A stretch of 64,000 bases of DNA from Cryobacterium sp. Y82. Lineage in GTDB: Bacteria > Actinomycetota > Actinomycetes > Actinomycetales > Microbacteriaceae. Positions 34,660 through 45,348 of this stretch are shown here, piece after piece. A model generated the notes under the pieces. That model was not told the origin of the DNA. It searched no databases and saw nothing but the letters and a program-made list of their open reading frames with translations. The first letter of the stretch is position 1; every line of letters begins with the position of its first letter. A program made the position numbers and the translations under genes. Where the stretch lies: contig NZ_PJJJ01000036.1 in the NCBI RefSeq assembly GCF_002929495.1, forward strand, positions 311,713-375,712. The letters are read 5' to 3'.

Positions 34660-37467
34660 CTAGATCGTCTTCTTGCCCTGGGCGCGGCGCTCGGCGCGGT
34701 TCACCGGGGCGGCACCCTCGGCTTTCTGCCCAAACGCTCCGCGCTGGGGCGGGCCAGCCGCATCTGCCGACTCATTATCGCTCGCCGCGACCGTCGCCGT
34801 GCGCCTGGCCCGATCAGTGGCAGCCTGCTGAATCTGGCCGCGCTGATTGCGCACCTCGACTCCGCCGGAATCGCTCGGCGCGGTGTAGCTGAGCTTCTCG
34901 TCGGATGAGTCCGCCGGGCTGAGTCCCTTTGCCGCGATAGCCGGCCCGTCGACGACACCAGCGCCGGCAGTCACCTCAACGTCGAGGTTGAATAGGAACC
35001 CAACGGTCTCCTCGCGAATCTGGCCCATCATCTGCTGGAACATCGCGAAACCCTCGCGCTGGTATTCGACCAGAGGGTCGCGCTGCGCCATCGCACGCAG
35101 CCCAATTCCATCTTTCAGGTAGTCCATCTCATAGAGGTGGTCGCGCCAGCGGCGGTCGATCACCGAAAGCACCACGCGGCGTTCCAGTTCACGCATCGCT
35201 GGGGCCCCGAGGGAGTCTTCACGACGTGAGTAGGCGAGCTTGGCGTCGGAAAGAATCTCCCGGCGCATGAAATCGCGATTGATTTTGCCCCTGTCGCCGG
35301 CCTCAGAAACGACCTCGTCGATGGTCAGTCCCACCGGGTAGAGGGTCCCCAGTTCGGTCCACATCGCGTCGAAGTCCCAGTCGTCACCGTTGCCGTCGCC
35401 AGCGTGCACGTCGAGCACCTCGTCTATGACGTTGGTGAGGAAAGTCTGGGTGCGTTCGTGCAGGTCGTCACCTTCGAGGATGTGGCGACGATCGCCGTAG
35501 ATGGCCTCACGTTGACGGTTGAGAACGTCGTCGTACTTGAGCACGTTCTTGCGAATCTCGGCGTTACGACCCTCGACCTGTGACTGCGCGCTGCGGATGG
35601 CGCGGCTGACCACCTTGGATTCGATCGCCATGTCGTCTGGCACGCCCTGGCGGCCCATCAGGGCTTCGGCTGCACCGGCGTTGAACAGGCGCATGAGGTC
35701 GTCGGTGAGCGAAAGGTAGAACCGGCTCTCGCCCGGGTCGCCCTGACGTCCGCTCCGTCCGCGCAGCTGGTTGTCGATGCGGCGTGATTCGTGCCGTTCG
35801 GTACCGAGCACATACAGACCGCCGGCGGCGATGACCTTCTCAGCCTCTTCGCTAACGTCGGCCTTGACAGCGTTGAACACGTCGTCCCAGGCGAGTTCAT
35901 ACTCGTCGGGGGTTTCTACCGGGCTGAGGCCCTTCGCGTTCATCTCGGCGACAGCGAGGAACTCGGCGTTACCACCGAGCATCACGTCGGTGCCACGACC
36001 GGCCATGTTGGTGGCGACGGTCACCGAGCCCAGCCGACCGGCCTGCGCGACGATCGCCGCTTCACGGGCGTGGTTCTTGGCGTTGAGGACCTCGTGGCGC
36101 ACACCCATCTTGGCGAGCAGCCGGGACAGGTATTCGCTCTTCTCGACGCTGGTCGTGCCGACCAGAACCGGCTGTCCGGCTTCGTGGCGCTGGGCGATGT
36201 CTTCAACGACCTGACGAAACTTGGACTCTTCATTCTTGTAGATCAGGTCGGACTGGTCGATGCGCTGCATCGGCTTGTTGGTGGGAATGGCCACGACGCC
36301 GAGCTTGTAGGTGCTCATGAACTCAGCGGCTTCGGTCTCGGCCGTACCCGTCATGCCGGAGATCTTCGAGTACAGGCGGAAGTAGTTCTGCAGGGTGACG
36401 GTGGCGAGGGTCTGGTTCTCGGCTTTCACCGCGACGCCCTCTTTGGCCTCGATCGCTTGGTGGATGCCCTCGTTGTAGCGGCGTCCCATGAGGATACGGC
36501 CAGTGTGCTCGTCGACGATGAGCACCTCGCCGTTCATGACGACATAATCCTTGTCCTTCTTGAACAAAGAATTCGCTTTGATGGCGTTGTTCAAAAAAGA
36601 GATCAGCGGCGTGTTGGCCGATTCATAGAGGTTGTCGATGCCGAGGTAGTCCTCGACCTTTTCGATGCCGGGTTCGAGTACACCGATGGTGCGCTTCTTC
36701 TCATCGACCTCGAAGTCCTCGTCGGCGATGAGGCGCTTGGCCAGGCTCGCAAACTCGTTGAACCAGCGGTTCGCTTCACCCGATGCCGGCCCGGAGATGA
36801 TCAGCGGGGTCCGAGCCTCGTCGATGAGGATCGAGTCGACTTCGTCGACGATGGCGAAGTAGTGCCCGCGCTGCACCATATCGCTGGCCTGCCACGCCAT
36901 GTTGTCGCGCAGGTAGTCAAAACCGAACTCGTTGTTGGTGCCATAGGTGATGTCAGCGGCATACATTTCGCGCCGCTGCGCCGGAGTCTGACCGGAGACG
37001 ATGCATCCGGTTGTCATACCGAGGGCACGGAAAACGCGGCCCATGAGCTCGCTCTGGTAGCTCGCGAGGTAGTCGTTGACCGTGATGACGTGCACACCGC
37101 GGCTACTGATCGCGTTGAGGTAGGCCGCAGTGGTGGCGACCAGGGTCTTGCCCTCACCGGTCTTCATCTCGGCAATGTTGCCCAAATGAAGAGCGGCGCC
37201 ACCCATCAATTGCACGTCGAAGTGGCGCAGCCCCAGGGTGCGGGTGCTCGCCTCACGCACGGCGGCGAAGGCCTCGGGCAGCAGATCATCGAGCGATTCT
37301 CCGTTGGAGTACCGTTCCCGCAGGGTGACGGTCTCGTTTTTGAGCTCCTCGTCGGTGAGCTCGTGGAAGTCTTCTTCCAGCGCGTTGATGGCTTTCGCGT
37401 AGTTTTCCAGGCGGCGCAGAACGCGACCTTCACCAACGCGAAGAACCTTTTCAAGAATTGACGCCAC
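34660..37467 (-). CDS. secA: Preprotein translocase ATPase SecA
   Basis: A 935-residue SecA. NBD1 carries the Walker A MKTGEGKT (101-108) and [14 protein letters not shown]; the Q motif region precedes it ([13 protein letters not shown]). NBD2, the helical scaffold and the wing follow ([17 protein letters not shown] is the NBD2 signature). It drives protein export through SecYEG. The C-terminal tail ([16 protein letters not shown] ... AQGKKTI) lacks the CxCx8C zinc motif of E. coli SecA, as is normal in actinobacteria. Antisense frames as long as 556 codons inside it are compositional shadows. It is the housekeeping SecA1-type protein by neighbourhood and length. Confidence 0.96.
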   Translation of the reverse strand: MASILEKVLRVGEGRVLRRLENYAKAINALEEDFHELTDEELKNETVTLRERYSNGESLDDLLPEAFAAVREASTRTLGLRHFDVQLMGGAALHLGNIAEMKTGEGKTLVATTAAYLNAISSRGVHVITVNDYLASYQSELMGRVFRALGMTTGCIVSGQTPAQRREMYAADITYGTNNEFGFDYLRDNMAWQASDMVQRGHYFAIVDEVDSILIDEARTPLIISGPASGEANRWFNEFASLAKRLIADEDFEVDEKKRTIGVLEPGIEKVEDYLGIDNLYESANTPLISFLNNAIKANSLFKKDKDYVVMNGEVLIVDEHTGRILMGRRYNEGIHQAIEAKEGVAVKAENQTLATVTLQNYFRLYSKISGMTGTAETEAAEFMSTYKLGVVAIPTNKPMQRIDQSDLIYKNEESKFRQVVEDIAQRHEAGQPVLVGTTSVEKSEYLSRLLAKMGVRHEVLNAKNHAREAAIVAQAGRLGSVTVATNMAGRGTDVMLGGNAEFLAVAEMNAKGLSPVETPDEYELAWDDVFNAVKADVSEEAEKVIAAGGLYVLGTERHESRRIDNQLRGRSGRQGDPGESRFYLSLTDDLMRLFNAGAAEALMGRQGVPDDMAIESKVVSRAIRSAQSQVEGRNAEIRKNVLKYDDVLNRQREAIYGDRRHILEGDDLHERTQTFLTNVIDEVLDVHAGDGNGDDWDFDAMWTELGTLYPVGLTIDEVVSEAGDRGKINRDFMRREILSDAKLAYSRREDSLGAPAMRELERRVVLSVIDRRWRDHLYEMDYLKDGIGLRAMAQRDPLVEYQREGFAMFQQMMGQIREETVGFLFNLDVEVTAGAGVVDGPAIAAKGLSPADSSDEKLSYTAPSDSGGVEVRNQRGQIQQAATDRARRTATVAASDNESADAAGPPQRGAFGQKAEGAAPVNRAERRAQGKKTI

Positions 37468-37604
37468 GAATGTACTCCACTAGTCAAACGGTGCAGGCAC
37501 GCGCTGCGACAGCCCAATCGGACTGCCGCAGCACAAGCCTGCGCCTCTCGTCTGGCAGATGCCAGAGCACCGACCTGGTCGGCGGCTAAGGCAATGCTAG
37601 TTGG

Positions 37605-38309
37605 TCAGTTGGCACGCCCGCTGGTAGCGGGCACAGTCTCCTGCAGCTCACTGGCCGAACCGTCGAGTTCGATGACTCCGTAGTCCCAGCCCTTGCGGCG
37701 GTAAACCACACTGGGACGCTTGGTTTCGATGTCCTGGAACAGGTAGAAATCGTGGCCGACCAACTCCATGAAATACAGGGCATCATCGACGGACATGGGA
37801 GCCGCCGCGAAGACCTTACGACGGATGACGACGGGGCAGTATTCCTCCTCGGCGGAGGCTTCGGGGGCATCCACCTGCACGATGGGGATCGCACCGGTGC
37901 GCACCCGCTCGAGCGTCTCGGGGTTGGCCGGTGTGATGTCGATGACGCTGAAGCCGACCGCGGACGCCTCGTGCAGCGAGGTGGGCCGGTGGGCGCCGCC
38001 GCGGTGCACCTTCTTGCGATCCTTGGCACGGCGAACGCGCTCAAGCAGACGACCCAGCGCCACGTCGAAAGCGGCGTACTTGTCGGATCCGTCTGCTTCG
38101 GCCCGCACCAACGGCCCCTTGCCGATCAGGGTGAGTTCGACCCGGTCGTTACCGACGGCCGCGCCGTTCTTCTCGTGGTGGCGACTGACCTTGATCTCGA
38201 GCGCGAGGGCCTTGTCGGCGAGAACGGCAATTTTCTCGGCCTTCTCGGTCGCGTAATCCCGGAAGCGATCAGTGATCCCAAGGTTGCGTCCGACGATGTT
38301 AGTTTCCAT
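37605..38309 (-). CDS. hpf: Long-form ribosome hibernation promoting factor
   Basis: A 234-residue long HPF. Residues 1-100 form the 30S-binding domain (METNIVGRNLGITDRFRDYATEK; ALEIKVSRHHEKN), and the C-terminal dimerisation domain (about 170-225; IRRKVFAAAPMSVDDALYFMELVGHDFYLFQD split) joins two ribosomes into an inactive 100S particle. GGAGG stands close before the ATG. It lies upstream of secA as in mycobacteria (Rv3241c/Rv3240c). Starvation or low oxygen commonly induces such genes, but no operator is recognisable here. The 137-bp gap to secA shows nothing else. Confidence 0.94.
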   Translation of the reverse strand: METNIVGRNLGITDRFRDYATEKAEKIAVLADKALALEIKVSRHHEKNGAAVGNDRVELTLIGKGPLVRAEADGSDKYAAFDVALGRLLERVRRAKDRKKVHRGGAHRPTSLHEASAVGFSVIDITPANPETLERVRTGAIPIVQVDAPEASAEEEYCPVVIRRKVFAAAPMSVDDALYFMELVGHDFYLFQDIETKRPSVVYRRKGWDYGVIELDGSASELQETVPATSGRAN

Positions 38310-38431
38310 GACGACCTCCAGTTTGACGGACCGCCCTCAAACTGGGCGATCATTGCGCGCCTTTGACTCCACCGTAGCCGTGAGAGTCAGATAAGTCACA
38401 ATATTGGTCGATCAGTTTTCCCAGACTGCGG

Positions 38432-39130
38432 CTACGGGGGCATCAGACGGCGTGTTTCTGCCAGTGCCGCGAGGCCGACGACGATGCCGCCAGCAGCGAA
38501 CACGGCGCGCCGTGCCTCGAGCAGGGTCGCTCCCGTCGTCACGATGTCGTCGACGAGGATCACCAGCACCCCGTCGAGCGGACGCCTGGCGACGAGGCTG
38601 TTGCTTTTGTTCGCGGCCCGCGCCGCCCGGCCGAGGCCTACCTGGTCGAGGGCCTCGATGCGCTGCGCGAGCGCCGGAAACGGGTGCAGGCCGGCGCGGT
38701 GCAGGAGGGCGTCGACCGGGTGGTAGCCCCGAACACGCCAGGCCCGACGAGACGACGGGATGGTCACGAGCTGGATTCCGCGGCCGGAGTCAGAACGCAC
38801 AGCATCACGACCGTCACGGCCAGCGGGCACGGCGGCCAGCGCGGCCACGATGGCCGCTCGCAGCGGCGCCGCAAGCGCGGCGGCAGCATCCGTTCGGCCG
38901 CCGTCTTTGTAAGCGGCGATCGCGTGGCGGGCAGCACCCTCGTAGGTGAGTGCCGCCCAGATGACGGCGTCGTCACGGGCGACCGGGTGCACGCAAGGCG
39001 CCAGCGCCCGCCGGCAGGCGGCGCACAAAGCACGGTCCACGACACCACAGCCGCTGCACTCGGTCGGCAGCACGGTTGCCCAGGCATCCCGGCCCGCGGC
39101 GGCCAGACGATCGCGCAGTTGACGGCTCAT
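38432..39130 (-). CDS. ComF-family phosphoribosyltransferase-like protein
   Basis: A 232-residue ComF/GntX-type protein. A zinc-finger-like start has Cys pairs (CSGCGVVDRALCAACRRAL), and the PRPP loop VILVDDIVTTGATLLEARR is near the C-terminus. ComF helps take up DNA in competent bacteria, but this type is encoded beside hpf and lpqB throughout actinobacteria with no proven role. The arrangement here is lpqB, then comF 98 bp downstream on the same strand. Confidence 0.87.
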   Translation of the reverse strand: MSRQLRDRLAAAGRDAWATVLPTECSGCGVVDRALCAACRRALAPCVHPVARDDAVIWAALTYEGAARHAIAAYKDGGRTDAAAALAAPLRAAIVAALAAVPAGRDGRDAVRSDSGRGIQLVTIPSSRRAWRVRGYHPVDALLHRAGLHPFPALAQRIEALDQVGLGRAARAANKSNSLVARRPLDGVLVILVDDIVTTGATLLEARRAVFAAGGIVVGLAALAETRRLMPP

Positions 39131-39228
39131 GGCCTCAGTGTGCCGCCGGATACCGGCGGGGCCGACCCGAACTCGCCAGCGGTGGATGAGCGCGCCTCGG
39201 AGCCTCCTGGGGAGGAGTGGGCGGTTGC

Positions 39229-40938
39229 TTAGCCGCCGAGGCCTTGCTGGGTGGCCAGCAGGGTGACTTTATCGATGCGAGCCTGCCAGCCCGCTCCACG
39301 TTGCACCTCGAGGCTGCCCGTGTCGGTGAGGGCTCGCAGATCGCGCACCGAGTTGCTGCCGACAATGAAGCGACTGCTCAGGGAGGATTCGAGGATGGTA
39401 CTGACGCCACCAATCTGTTGCACGACGATGCGGGCTTCGCCGCTGGGCAGCGTGCTGAGCGAGGCGACGGTCAACTCATCGATCCAGGTCGCGTCGCGCC
39501 CGACTCCGCCGCCCGACGCCAGCAGTACGGGCGCACCGATTCCGGTCGGCACTGCGCCGGTGCGAATGATGGAAGCGATGACGAATCGGGTCTCGGCACC
39601 GGTGCCGAGGAGTGCGATCAGTCGAGAGCCGTCTCGGGACACTTTCAGTGCCGCGATCGACGTGGCCTCTGGCCAGGGCGTCGGCAGCAAGGTTGCTTCC
39701 CCGGTGGGGCTGTAGACAACGAGTGCACTCGGATCGTTTGCCGGCACCGACCAGACAAAGCGGTCGTTGTCGATCGATGGTGCGAGCAGCCCCGCCCGCG
39801 CGTCGAGCAGCTTGGGGTCGTCGCCGGCCCGGACGACGTAGACGCCGTCGCGGGCGAGTACGGCCGCCGATGCCTGGCCCGATGCGAGCGTCACAGCGGT
39901 TGGAGCAAGCTGGGCGATAGTGTCGGAGAGCCCATCCAGCGCAGTGATGCTCTGCCCGGTCGCGGCGAGAAATCCGAACTCGTCACCGCGCAGCACGAGC
40001 GCCCGGGCATCCACCCGTGGGTCCACGAGCGGGGCTCCTGATTCCAGAGCAGTGATGGACTGGGAGTTCTGGTCAATGGTGATTTCAACTGTCAGGCCCC
40101 TCGGCAGACTCGCCACCAGCTGCGCCTTCATGCGTTGAAGGGTCTGCCGATCGGCATTGAGGGCTTCGCTGTTCAGATCGACCATGGCCTGACGCCCGAC
40201 GACCTGCACGGCGTCGGCGGTGAGCTCGGAGCCTTCGGGAAAGGCCGTGGCCACGGCGCCGGTCAACCAGGCGCTCGGTCCGCTCAAGACCGCGTTGACC
40301 AGTTTCGTCGGAGCGGATGCGCCGCGCGGAAACCAGCGCAGGTCCGGCACCAAAAACCGAAATCCAGGGTCATAAAAGTAGACCGGCTGGGCGCTGAAAA
40401 CATCATTGAAGGTGTTTTCGTCGATCACCGTACCGTCGGGGGCCGCACTAATGCGCCACTGGCCGCCGATCTGCGCAAATTCGTAGCGCAACGGTACCGG
40501 GCTCGCGTCGACCTCGCGGTATTCCCCCGACTGGTCCACTTCGGCGATCGGTGTGACCGCCACGAGGGTGGTGGTGGCGTCGTCGATGACGGTCAGGGTA
40601 CGCCCAGAACCGTTATCGACGGTGACGCCTACGGTGGGATCCCAAATGGACTGAAACGCCGGAGCCAGAAACTGGCGGGCGATGTCGTAGTTGTTCTCCG
40701 GGCTGGACGACGCGTCGATGAAGCCGCGCAGAATAGACTCCGGCGAGGCGTCCTTCTGCGGTAGCGCCGGCAAAAAAACCGGGGCTGGATTATCGTCCGG
40801 CGCGATGTCATTGCCGGCGTGCACCACACCGTCGCGAGGGATACCGGTGCAGCCACCGAGCCCAACGGCGAGACTGACTGACACGAACAGTGCCGAAACG
40901 ACCCGCCAGGCTGAACCGCGCGCTTTGCGATCAGTCAT
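39229..40938 (-). CDS. lpqB: Lipoprotein LpqB, accessory protein of MtrAB
   Basis: A 569-residue lipoprotein. The signal peptide ends in the lipobox LGGC, and after it come a GerMN/LpqB N-terminal domain (about 60-280) and a beta-propeller-like C-terminal domain (about 300-560). It acts outside the membrane and modulates the MtrB sensor kinase. ATG 40938 overlaps the mtrB stop by 8 nt and has GGAGG at good distance, which rules out the upstream ATG 11 codons earlier. The order mtrA-mtrB-lpqB is strictly conserved in actinobacteria. Confidence 0.93.
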   Translation of the reverse strand: MTDRKARGSAWRVVSALFVSVSLAVGLGGCTGIPRDGVVHAGNDIAPDDNPAPVFLPALPQKDASPESILRGFIDASSSPENNYDIARQFLAPAFQSIWDPTVGVTVDNGSGRTLTVIDDATTTLVAVTPIAEVDQSGEYREVDASPVPLRYEFAQIGGQWRISAAPDGTVIDENTFNDVFSAQPVYFYDPGFRFLVPDLRWFPRGASAPTKLVNAVLSGPSAWLTGAVATAFPEGSELTADAVQVVGRQAMVDLNSEALNADRQTLQRMKAQLVASLPRGLTVEITIDQNSQSITALESGAPLVDPRVDARALVLRGDEFGFLAATGQSITALDGLSDTIAQLAPTAVTLASGQASAAVLARDGVYVVRAGDDPKLLDARAGLLAPSIDNDRFVWSVPANDPSALVVYSPTGEATLLPTPWPEATSIAALKVSRDGSRLIALLGTGAETRFVIASIIRTGAVPTGIGAPVLLASGGGVGRDATWIDELTVASLSTLPSGEARIVVQQIGGVSTILESSLSSRFIVGSNSVRDLRALTDTGSLEVQRGAGWQARIDKVTLLATQQGLGG

Positions 40939-42571
40939 GCTGACCTCCGCCCATCCCTGGAACATGCCCAATCTCGCCCAGCGCGGCCGTGGCGTCGTCG
41001 GGTGGCAATGGGATCGGGGACGATTCGAGCATGGCTCCGGCCGTGCGCGGCAGGGTCAGCCGAAAACACGATCCCTCTCCTGGACTCGACCAGACCTGTA
41101 GCCAGCCGTTGTGCACGCTCGCGTCTTCGCGCGAGATGGCCAGTCCGAGTCCGGTGCCTCCGATCGTGCGTTGGCGAGACGGATCCGCACGCCAAAACCG
41201 GTCGAACACGTGCGCGACCTCGGCCTGGGTCATGCCGAGACCGTAGTCACGCACGGCGAGCGCAACCGCGTTCGCATCGCTGTCGACGGACACCATGACG
41301 GGTTTTCCCTCACCGTGTTCGATGGCGTTGCCAATGAGGTTGTGCAGAACCCGCCGAATGCGCCGCGGATCAACGTCGGCGTTGAGGTACCCGCCCGGCG
41401 CTACCAGCCGCAAGTCACTCCCCTTGGACTCGGCCAGTGACCTCAGACTATCGATGGCGTCTTCGGCGAGATAGACGAGGTTCGTCGGTTCACTCTCGAG
41501 TTCTACCGAGCCGGCGTCGTACCGGCTGATTTCGAGCAGGTCGCTGAGCAGCAACTCAAAGCGTTCCACCTGAGTGTGCAGCAGCTCAGCGGTGCGACCG
41601 GTGGCTGGCGGAAAAGTCGCTCGCTGGTCGTACAGCACATCGCCGGCCAAGCGGATGGTCGTGAGCGGCGTTCGCAATTCGTGTGATACATCCGACACAA
41701 AACGTTGCTGCACCTCGGACAGGTCGGCGAGCTCACGAATCTGGCTCTGCAAGCTGTCGGCCATGCCGTTGAACGAGCGGGCAAGCGTGGCGATGACGTC
41801 TTCGCCCTTCTCGGGTATGCGCACTTCAAGGTCGCCGGAGGCAAGTTTCTGGCTCGTTTCGGCGGCCACCCGCAATGGCGTGACGACAAACCGCACGACG
41901 ATCCACGATACGGCCCCGATCAGCAACACGAGTGCGACACCAGCCACCCCGAGCGTCTGCTGCACGAAGAGCAGCGTCGCTTCGGAATCCTGCAGACTAT
42001 AGGCAATGTACAGCTCGTAACGGCCGGCCACAGGAACCGTGATCTGCGACCCGACCACGATGCCGGGCATGGTCGTGGCCGCGTCACCGGTCAGGGTGAC
42101 GGATTGCCAAAACTGATCACCGTCGTTCGCCTGCACCTCGGTGCGCAGGTCGGCGCCGACCACGCCGGTCGATTGCCCAAACGTCGACGAATCGAGCGGC
42201 GCGACGGTCGACGGCTCCTGGCCAGGTACCCGCAGCACTGCGACCAGTCGGCTCGACGAGGCAGCGGAGATCGAGGTACGGGCCGAACTGAGCAAGTTCT
42301 GAACCTGCACCCGGTCGGTGGCATCGGAGGAATCGAAGAGGCTTTGCGCGGCACTGGTTGCACGGTCTGATTCGAGCAAGACCTGGCTCAGCCGTGATTG
42401 AAACAGGTCATTACCGATGCTGACCGACATGTACACCCCTACGATCAGAATGGCCAGCCCGGAAAGCGCGACCGAAACCGTCACGGTACGAAATTGCAGG
42501 GACGAACGCCACGACGCGCGCACGAGCCTCGGCCAGTTACGCGGCCTGCTCCAGTAGGTCAGCTGTGGCAC
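40931..42571 (-). CDS. mtrB: Sensor histidine kinase MtrB
   Basis: A 546-residue kinase: membrane helix 1 (about 30-52), an extracytoplasmic sensor of about 150 residues, helix 2 (about 207-230), HAMP (230-285), the HisKA box FVSDVSHELRTPLTTIRLAGD with His297, and the GHKL domain with the HNLIGNAIEHG N box and RRTIGGTGLGLAI-like QRTIGGTGLGLAISRE. It phosphorylates MtrA in control of cell wall turnover and division. It starts 57 bp after mtrA and overlaps lpqB. Confidence 0.95.
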   Translation of the reverse strand: MPQLTYWSRPRNWPRLVRASWRSSLQFRTVTVSVALSGLAILIVGVYMSVSIGNDLFQSRLSQVLLESDRATSAAQSLFDSSDATDRVQVQNLLSSARTSISAASSSRLVAVLRVPGQEPSTVAPLDSSTFGQSTGVVGADLRTEVQANDGDQFWQSVTLTGDAATTMPGIVVGSQITVPVAGRYELYIAYSLQDSEATLLFVQQTLGVAGVALVLLIGAVSWIVVRFVVTPLRVAAETSQKLASGDLEVRIPEKGEDVIATLARSFNGMADSLQSQIRELADLSEVQQRFVSDVSHELRTPLTTIRLAGDVLYDQRATFPPATGRTAELLHTQVERFELLLSDLLEISRYDAGSVELESEPTNLVYLAEDAIDSLRSLAESKGSDLRLVAPGGYLNADVDPRRIRRVLHNLIGNAIEHGEGKPVMVSVDSDANAVALAVRDYGLGMTQAEVAHVFDRFWRADPSRQRTIGGTGLGLAISREDASVHNGWLQVWSSPGEGSCFRLTLPRTAGAMLESSPIPLPPDDATAALGEIGHVPGMGGGQHD

Positions 42572-42628
42572 GGCTCGGGAGACCGATTCAGCGGGTGTCG
42601 CCGGGAGGACATCTGTGGTCGGGGGTCT

Positions 42629-43309
42629 CTAGCTGACCGTACCGGCGCGATAGCCGACGCCGCGTACCGTCATGACGATCTTGGGATTGTCGGGATCGTG
42701 CTCGACCTTCGCGCGCAGCCGCTGCACGTGCACGTTTACGAGCCGGGTATCGGCCTTATAGTGGTAGCCCCAGACCTGCTCAAGCAACATTTCGCGGGTG
42801 AAGACCTGCTGGGGTTTGGAGGCGAGGGCCAGCAGCAGGTCGAATTCAAGCGGCGTGAGATTGATCGCGGTCGTTCCGCGGGTGACTTCGTGGCCGACCG
42901 CGTTCACCACGAGGTCACCGATGTGCAGGGCTAGCGCACCATCGGCGGCGGGCGGGCGCAAGCGGGTGCGAATGCGGGCGACGAGTTCCTTGGGGTTGAA
43001 CGGCTTAACCATGTAGTCGTCGGCACCGGACTCGAGCCCCTTGACCACGTCGGTGGTGTCAGACCGGGCGGTGAGCATGATGATCGGCACCCCCGATTCT
43101 GCGCGGATCAGCCGGCACACTTCGATGCCGTCGAGGCCGGGCAGCATGAGGTCAAGCAAGACCAGGTCAGGCTTCTCGACACGAAACGTCTCGAGGGCGA
43201 GCGATCCATCGGCACAAAAACCCGGAGTGAAGCCCTCGCCGTGCAAAACGATGCCGATCATCTCGGACAGGGCGGTATCGTCATCGATAACCAAAATGCG
43301 TGCAGTCAT
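42629..43309 (-). CDS. mtrA: Response regulator MtrA (OmpR family)
   Basis: A 226-residue OmpR-type regulator. Receiver: ILVIDDDTAL start, phospho-acceptor Asp in LVLLDLMLPGLDG, Thr in IIMLTARSD, Lys in YMVKPFNPKEL. The winged-helix C-terminus has LTPLEFDLLLALASKP, REMLLEQVWGYHYKAD and VNVHVQRLRAKVE. It is an essential master regulator of cell envelope genes in related actinobacteria. ATG 43309 gives the usual length; upstream frames add 58 residues of no family resemblance. It is divergent from the envelope block starting at 43463, with 153 bp of shared upstream DNA. Confidence 0.95.
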   Translation of the reverse strand: MTARILVIDDDTALSEMIGIVLHGEGFTPGFCADGSLALETFRVEKPDLVLLDLMLPGLDGIEVCRLIRAESGVPIIMLTARSDTTDVVKGLESGADDYMVKPFNPKELVARIRTRLRPPAADGALALHIGDLVVNAVGHEVTRGTTAINLTPLEFDLLLALASKPQQVFTREMLLEQVWGYHYKADTRLVNVHVQRLRAKVEHDPDNPKIVMTVRGVGYRAGTVS

Positions 43310-43462
43310 GGGTCTCTTTCCAGAACCTAAGTCACGAGTGTTCTGATGTCGTTCGCTCAGCAGATTGCCCGATGAGTAGGGCAAAGTCTGGCATAAGAGT
43401 AGCTGAGCCTGCTGACAGAGTGCCTGCGAGCGCATTTCTCCATCCACCTGTGCCAGCATTGA

Positions 43463-44644
43463 ATGGTGACAGACCCCTGGCAAGCCCCCGACGCCCCCGT
43501 TCCGCCGCGTTACGGAGAGTTCGTCCCACCCGTCGCGCCCGGTCAGGACGCGCCGAACCAGACCGGACCGTATGCCAGTCCGTACCCGGGCAGTGCCCCT
43601 GGGCAGGGCTGGACGCCGCCGCCCAAGCCAGGTTTGATTCCGCTGCGACCGATCGGATTTGGCACCCTGCTCGGCGCATCGTTCCAGGTTTTGCGTCGCA
43701 ATCCGAAGGCAACCTTTGGCAGCGCTCTGATCGTTCAGGCCGCGATCATGCTCGTCACCGTGTTGATCGTCGGGCTGGTCACATTCTGGGCCATCGACCG
43801 CATCGACAGCGCCCCGCTCGACCAGAAGGATGCCGTCACTGCCGGCTCGGTACTGGCCGGCGCGCTGTCCGCCATCATTCCCATCGCCCTGTCACTCATC
43901 GCTTCGACCCTGCTGCAGGCCGTCATCGTGGTCGAAGTGGCCCGCGCCACCCTCGGTGAAAAGCTGCGGCTCGGCGCGCTGTGGCGCACAGCGGCAACCC
44001 GCCTCTGGCCGCTGGTGCTGTGGACCGCGCTGCTGACCGTGGCACTGTTCATTGGCGTGGCCGTGATAGCCGCCTTCGTCGTGCTGCTGATCAGCGTCGG
44101 CGGTACCGCCGGCTTCGTGGCTGGCGTTCTGGTCGGCATCTTCGGCGGCCTGATGCTCGCAGCCGCGAGCGCGTTCCTGTACACCAAAACCAGTGTCGTC
44201 CCAAGCCTGATCGTGCTGGAGAAGCTCAGCGTGCGGGCATCCGTTGTTCGGTCGTGGTCACTCACTCGCGGCTACTTCTGGCGAACCCTGGGCGTGCTGC
44301 TGCTGATCGGTCTGATCGTGCAGGTGATCACCCAGATCGTCACCACGCCCGTGTCACTGCTCCTGGGTCTCGGCGCGATGCTGATCGATCCGAACGGGAC
44401 GCTCAGCGAGGAGACGACCTATATCATCACCGCTCTCACCCTGATCATCGCTATTCCGGTGGCCGCGGTGGCGGCCGTCGTGCAATCGGCGGCGATAGCG
44501 CTGATCTACCTCGACCTGCGCATGCGCAAGGAGGGCCTCGACCTTGAGCTGGCCCGCTACGTGGAATCGGCGGCGCAGGGCGGCGACGTGCCCGACCCGT
44601 ACCTAACACCGACCGCTGCCAGCACCGGGTATCCGGCGGCATGA
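43463..44644 (+). CDS. Multi-pass membrane protein with Pro-rich N-terminus
   Basis: A 393-residue protein. A Pro/Gly/Tyr-rich cytosolic tail (about 1-60) is followed by six membrane helices and a C-terminal soluble tail. The start of the membrane domain (PIGFGTLLGASFQVLRRNPKATFG) matches the glycerophosphoryl diester phosphodiesterase membrane-domain family, but no catalytic phosphodiesterase is fused. It opens a run of genes with 4-nt overlaps (DUF4129, DUF4350, MoxR) and is probably the first cistron. The block resembles Rv3689 onward in M. tuberculosis. Confidence 0.75.
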   Translation: MVTDPWQAPDAPVPPRYGEFVPPVAPGQDAPNQTGPYASPYPGSAPGQGWTPPPKPGLIPLRPIGFGTLLGASFQVLRRNPKATFGSALIVQAAIMLVTVLIVGLVTFWAIDRIDSAPLDQKDAVTAGSVLAGALSAIIPIALSLIASTLLQAVIVVEVARATLGEKLRLGALWRTAATRLWPLVLWTALLTVALFIGVAVIAAFVVLLISVGGTAGFVAGVLVGIFGGLMLAAASAFLYTKTSVVPSLIVLEKLSVRASVVRSWSLTRGYFWRTLGVLLLIGLIVQVITQIVTTPVSLLLGLGAMLIDPNGTLSEETTYIITALTLIIAIPVAAVAAVVQSAAIALIYLDLRMRKEGLDLELARYVESAAQGGDVPDPYLTPTAASTGYPAA

Positions 44645-45348
44645 CCGCGCTGGGCGTGGCACAACTCGGATCACTAGTTGACCGCGTCACGCTGGGCATG
44701 TCGCGTGATGTTCCCGTTGTTCCCGACGCGCCAGAGGCACGCCAGTGGCTGCGTGAGGAACTCGCCAAAGCCCCGTACGCTGCAGCCAGGCCGACCTGGT
44801 TCGACCGGGCATCTCAGGCATTCCTGGACTGGCTCCAGTCGCTAACGGTCAACGGCGACGGCAACCTGAAAGACTGGCTGCCGATTGTCGCGGTCGTGCT
44901 GGCGCTTACGGCGCTCGTGGCGGGCTGGCTGTTGTTCGGCGCCCCCAGGCTGGCCCGACGACGCCGGGCAGCTCCCGACCTGTTCGGCACAATTGACCAG
45001 CGCAGCAGCTCCGAGATGCGCACGGCAGCCGACGCAGCGGCCAGTCGCGGCGACTGGAGCCTGGCCTGCGAGGAAGTTTTTCGCGCCCTGGCCCGCGGCC
45101 TGGCTGAACGCACGGTACTCTCGGTCACGCCCGGCACGACCGCGCATGATTTCGCTGCCCGCGCTCAGCTGGCGTTTCCGGCCTTCGGCCGGGCACTGGC
45201 CCTCGCTGCGGACACCTTCGACCGGGTACGCTACCTCGAACAGGTCGGTCTCGAGCCCGACTACCGTGCCCTCGCCGCCCTCGAGGCCGAATTGCGGGCT
45301 GCGGCGCCCGCCACGCTCGCCCCACTGGCCGAGGCGGGTCGGTCATGA
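44641..45348 (+). CDS. DUF4129 domain protein
   Basis: A 235-residue protein with one membrane helix at about 82-101 (VAVVLALTALVAGWLLF) and a cytosolic DUF4129 domain after it (GDWSLACEEVFRALARGLAER, RAQLAFPAFGRALALAADTFDRVRY split). DUF4129 proteins belong to MoxR/DUF58 clusters, some of which assemble or modify extracellular or envelope proteins. Overlaps of 4 nt with both neighbours point to coupled translation. The molecular job is unknown. Confidence 0.8.
   Translation: MTALGVAQLGSLVDRVTLGMSRDVPVVPDAPEARQWLREELAKAPYAAARPTWFDRASQAFLDWLQSLTVNGDGNLKDWLPIVAVVLALTALVAGWLLFGAPRLARRRRAAPDLFGTIDQRSSSEMRTAADAAASRGDWSLACEEVFRALARGLAERTVLSVTPGTTAHDFAARAQLAFPAFGRALALAADTFDRVRYLEQVGLEPDYRALAALEAELRAAAPATLAPLAEAGRS

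Noticed and set aside
35791..37461. 556-codon plus-strand frame opposite secA
   Set aside because: Complementary reading of a conserved SecA coding sequence; no independent features.
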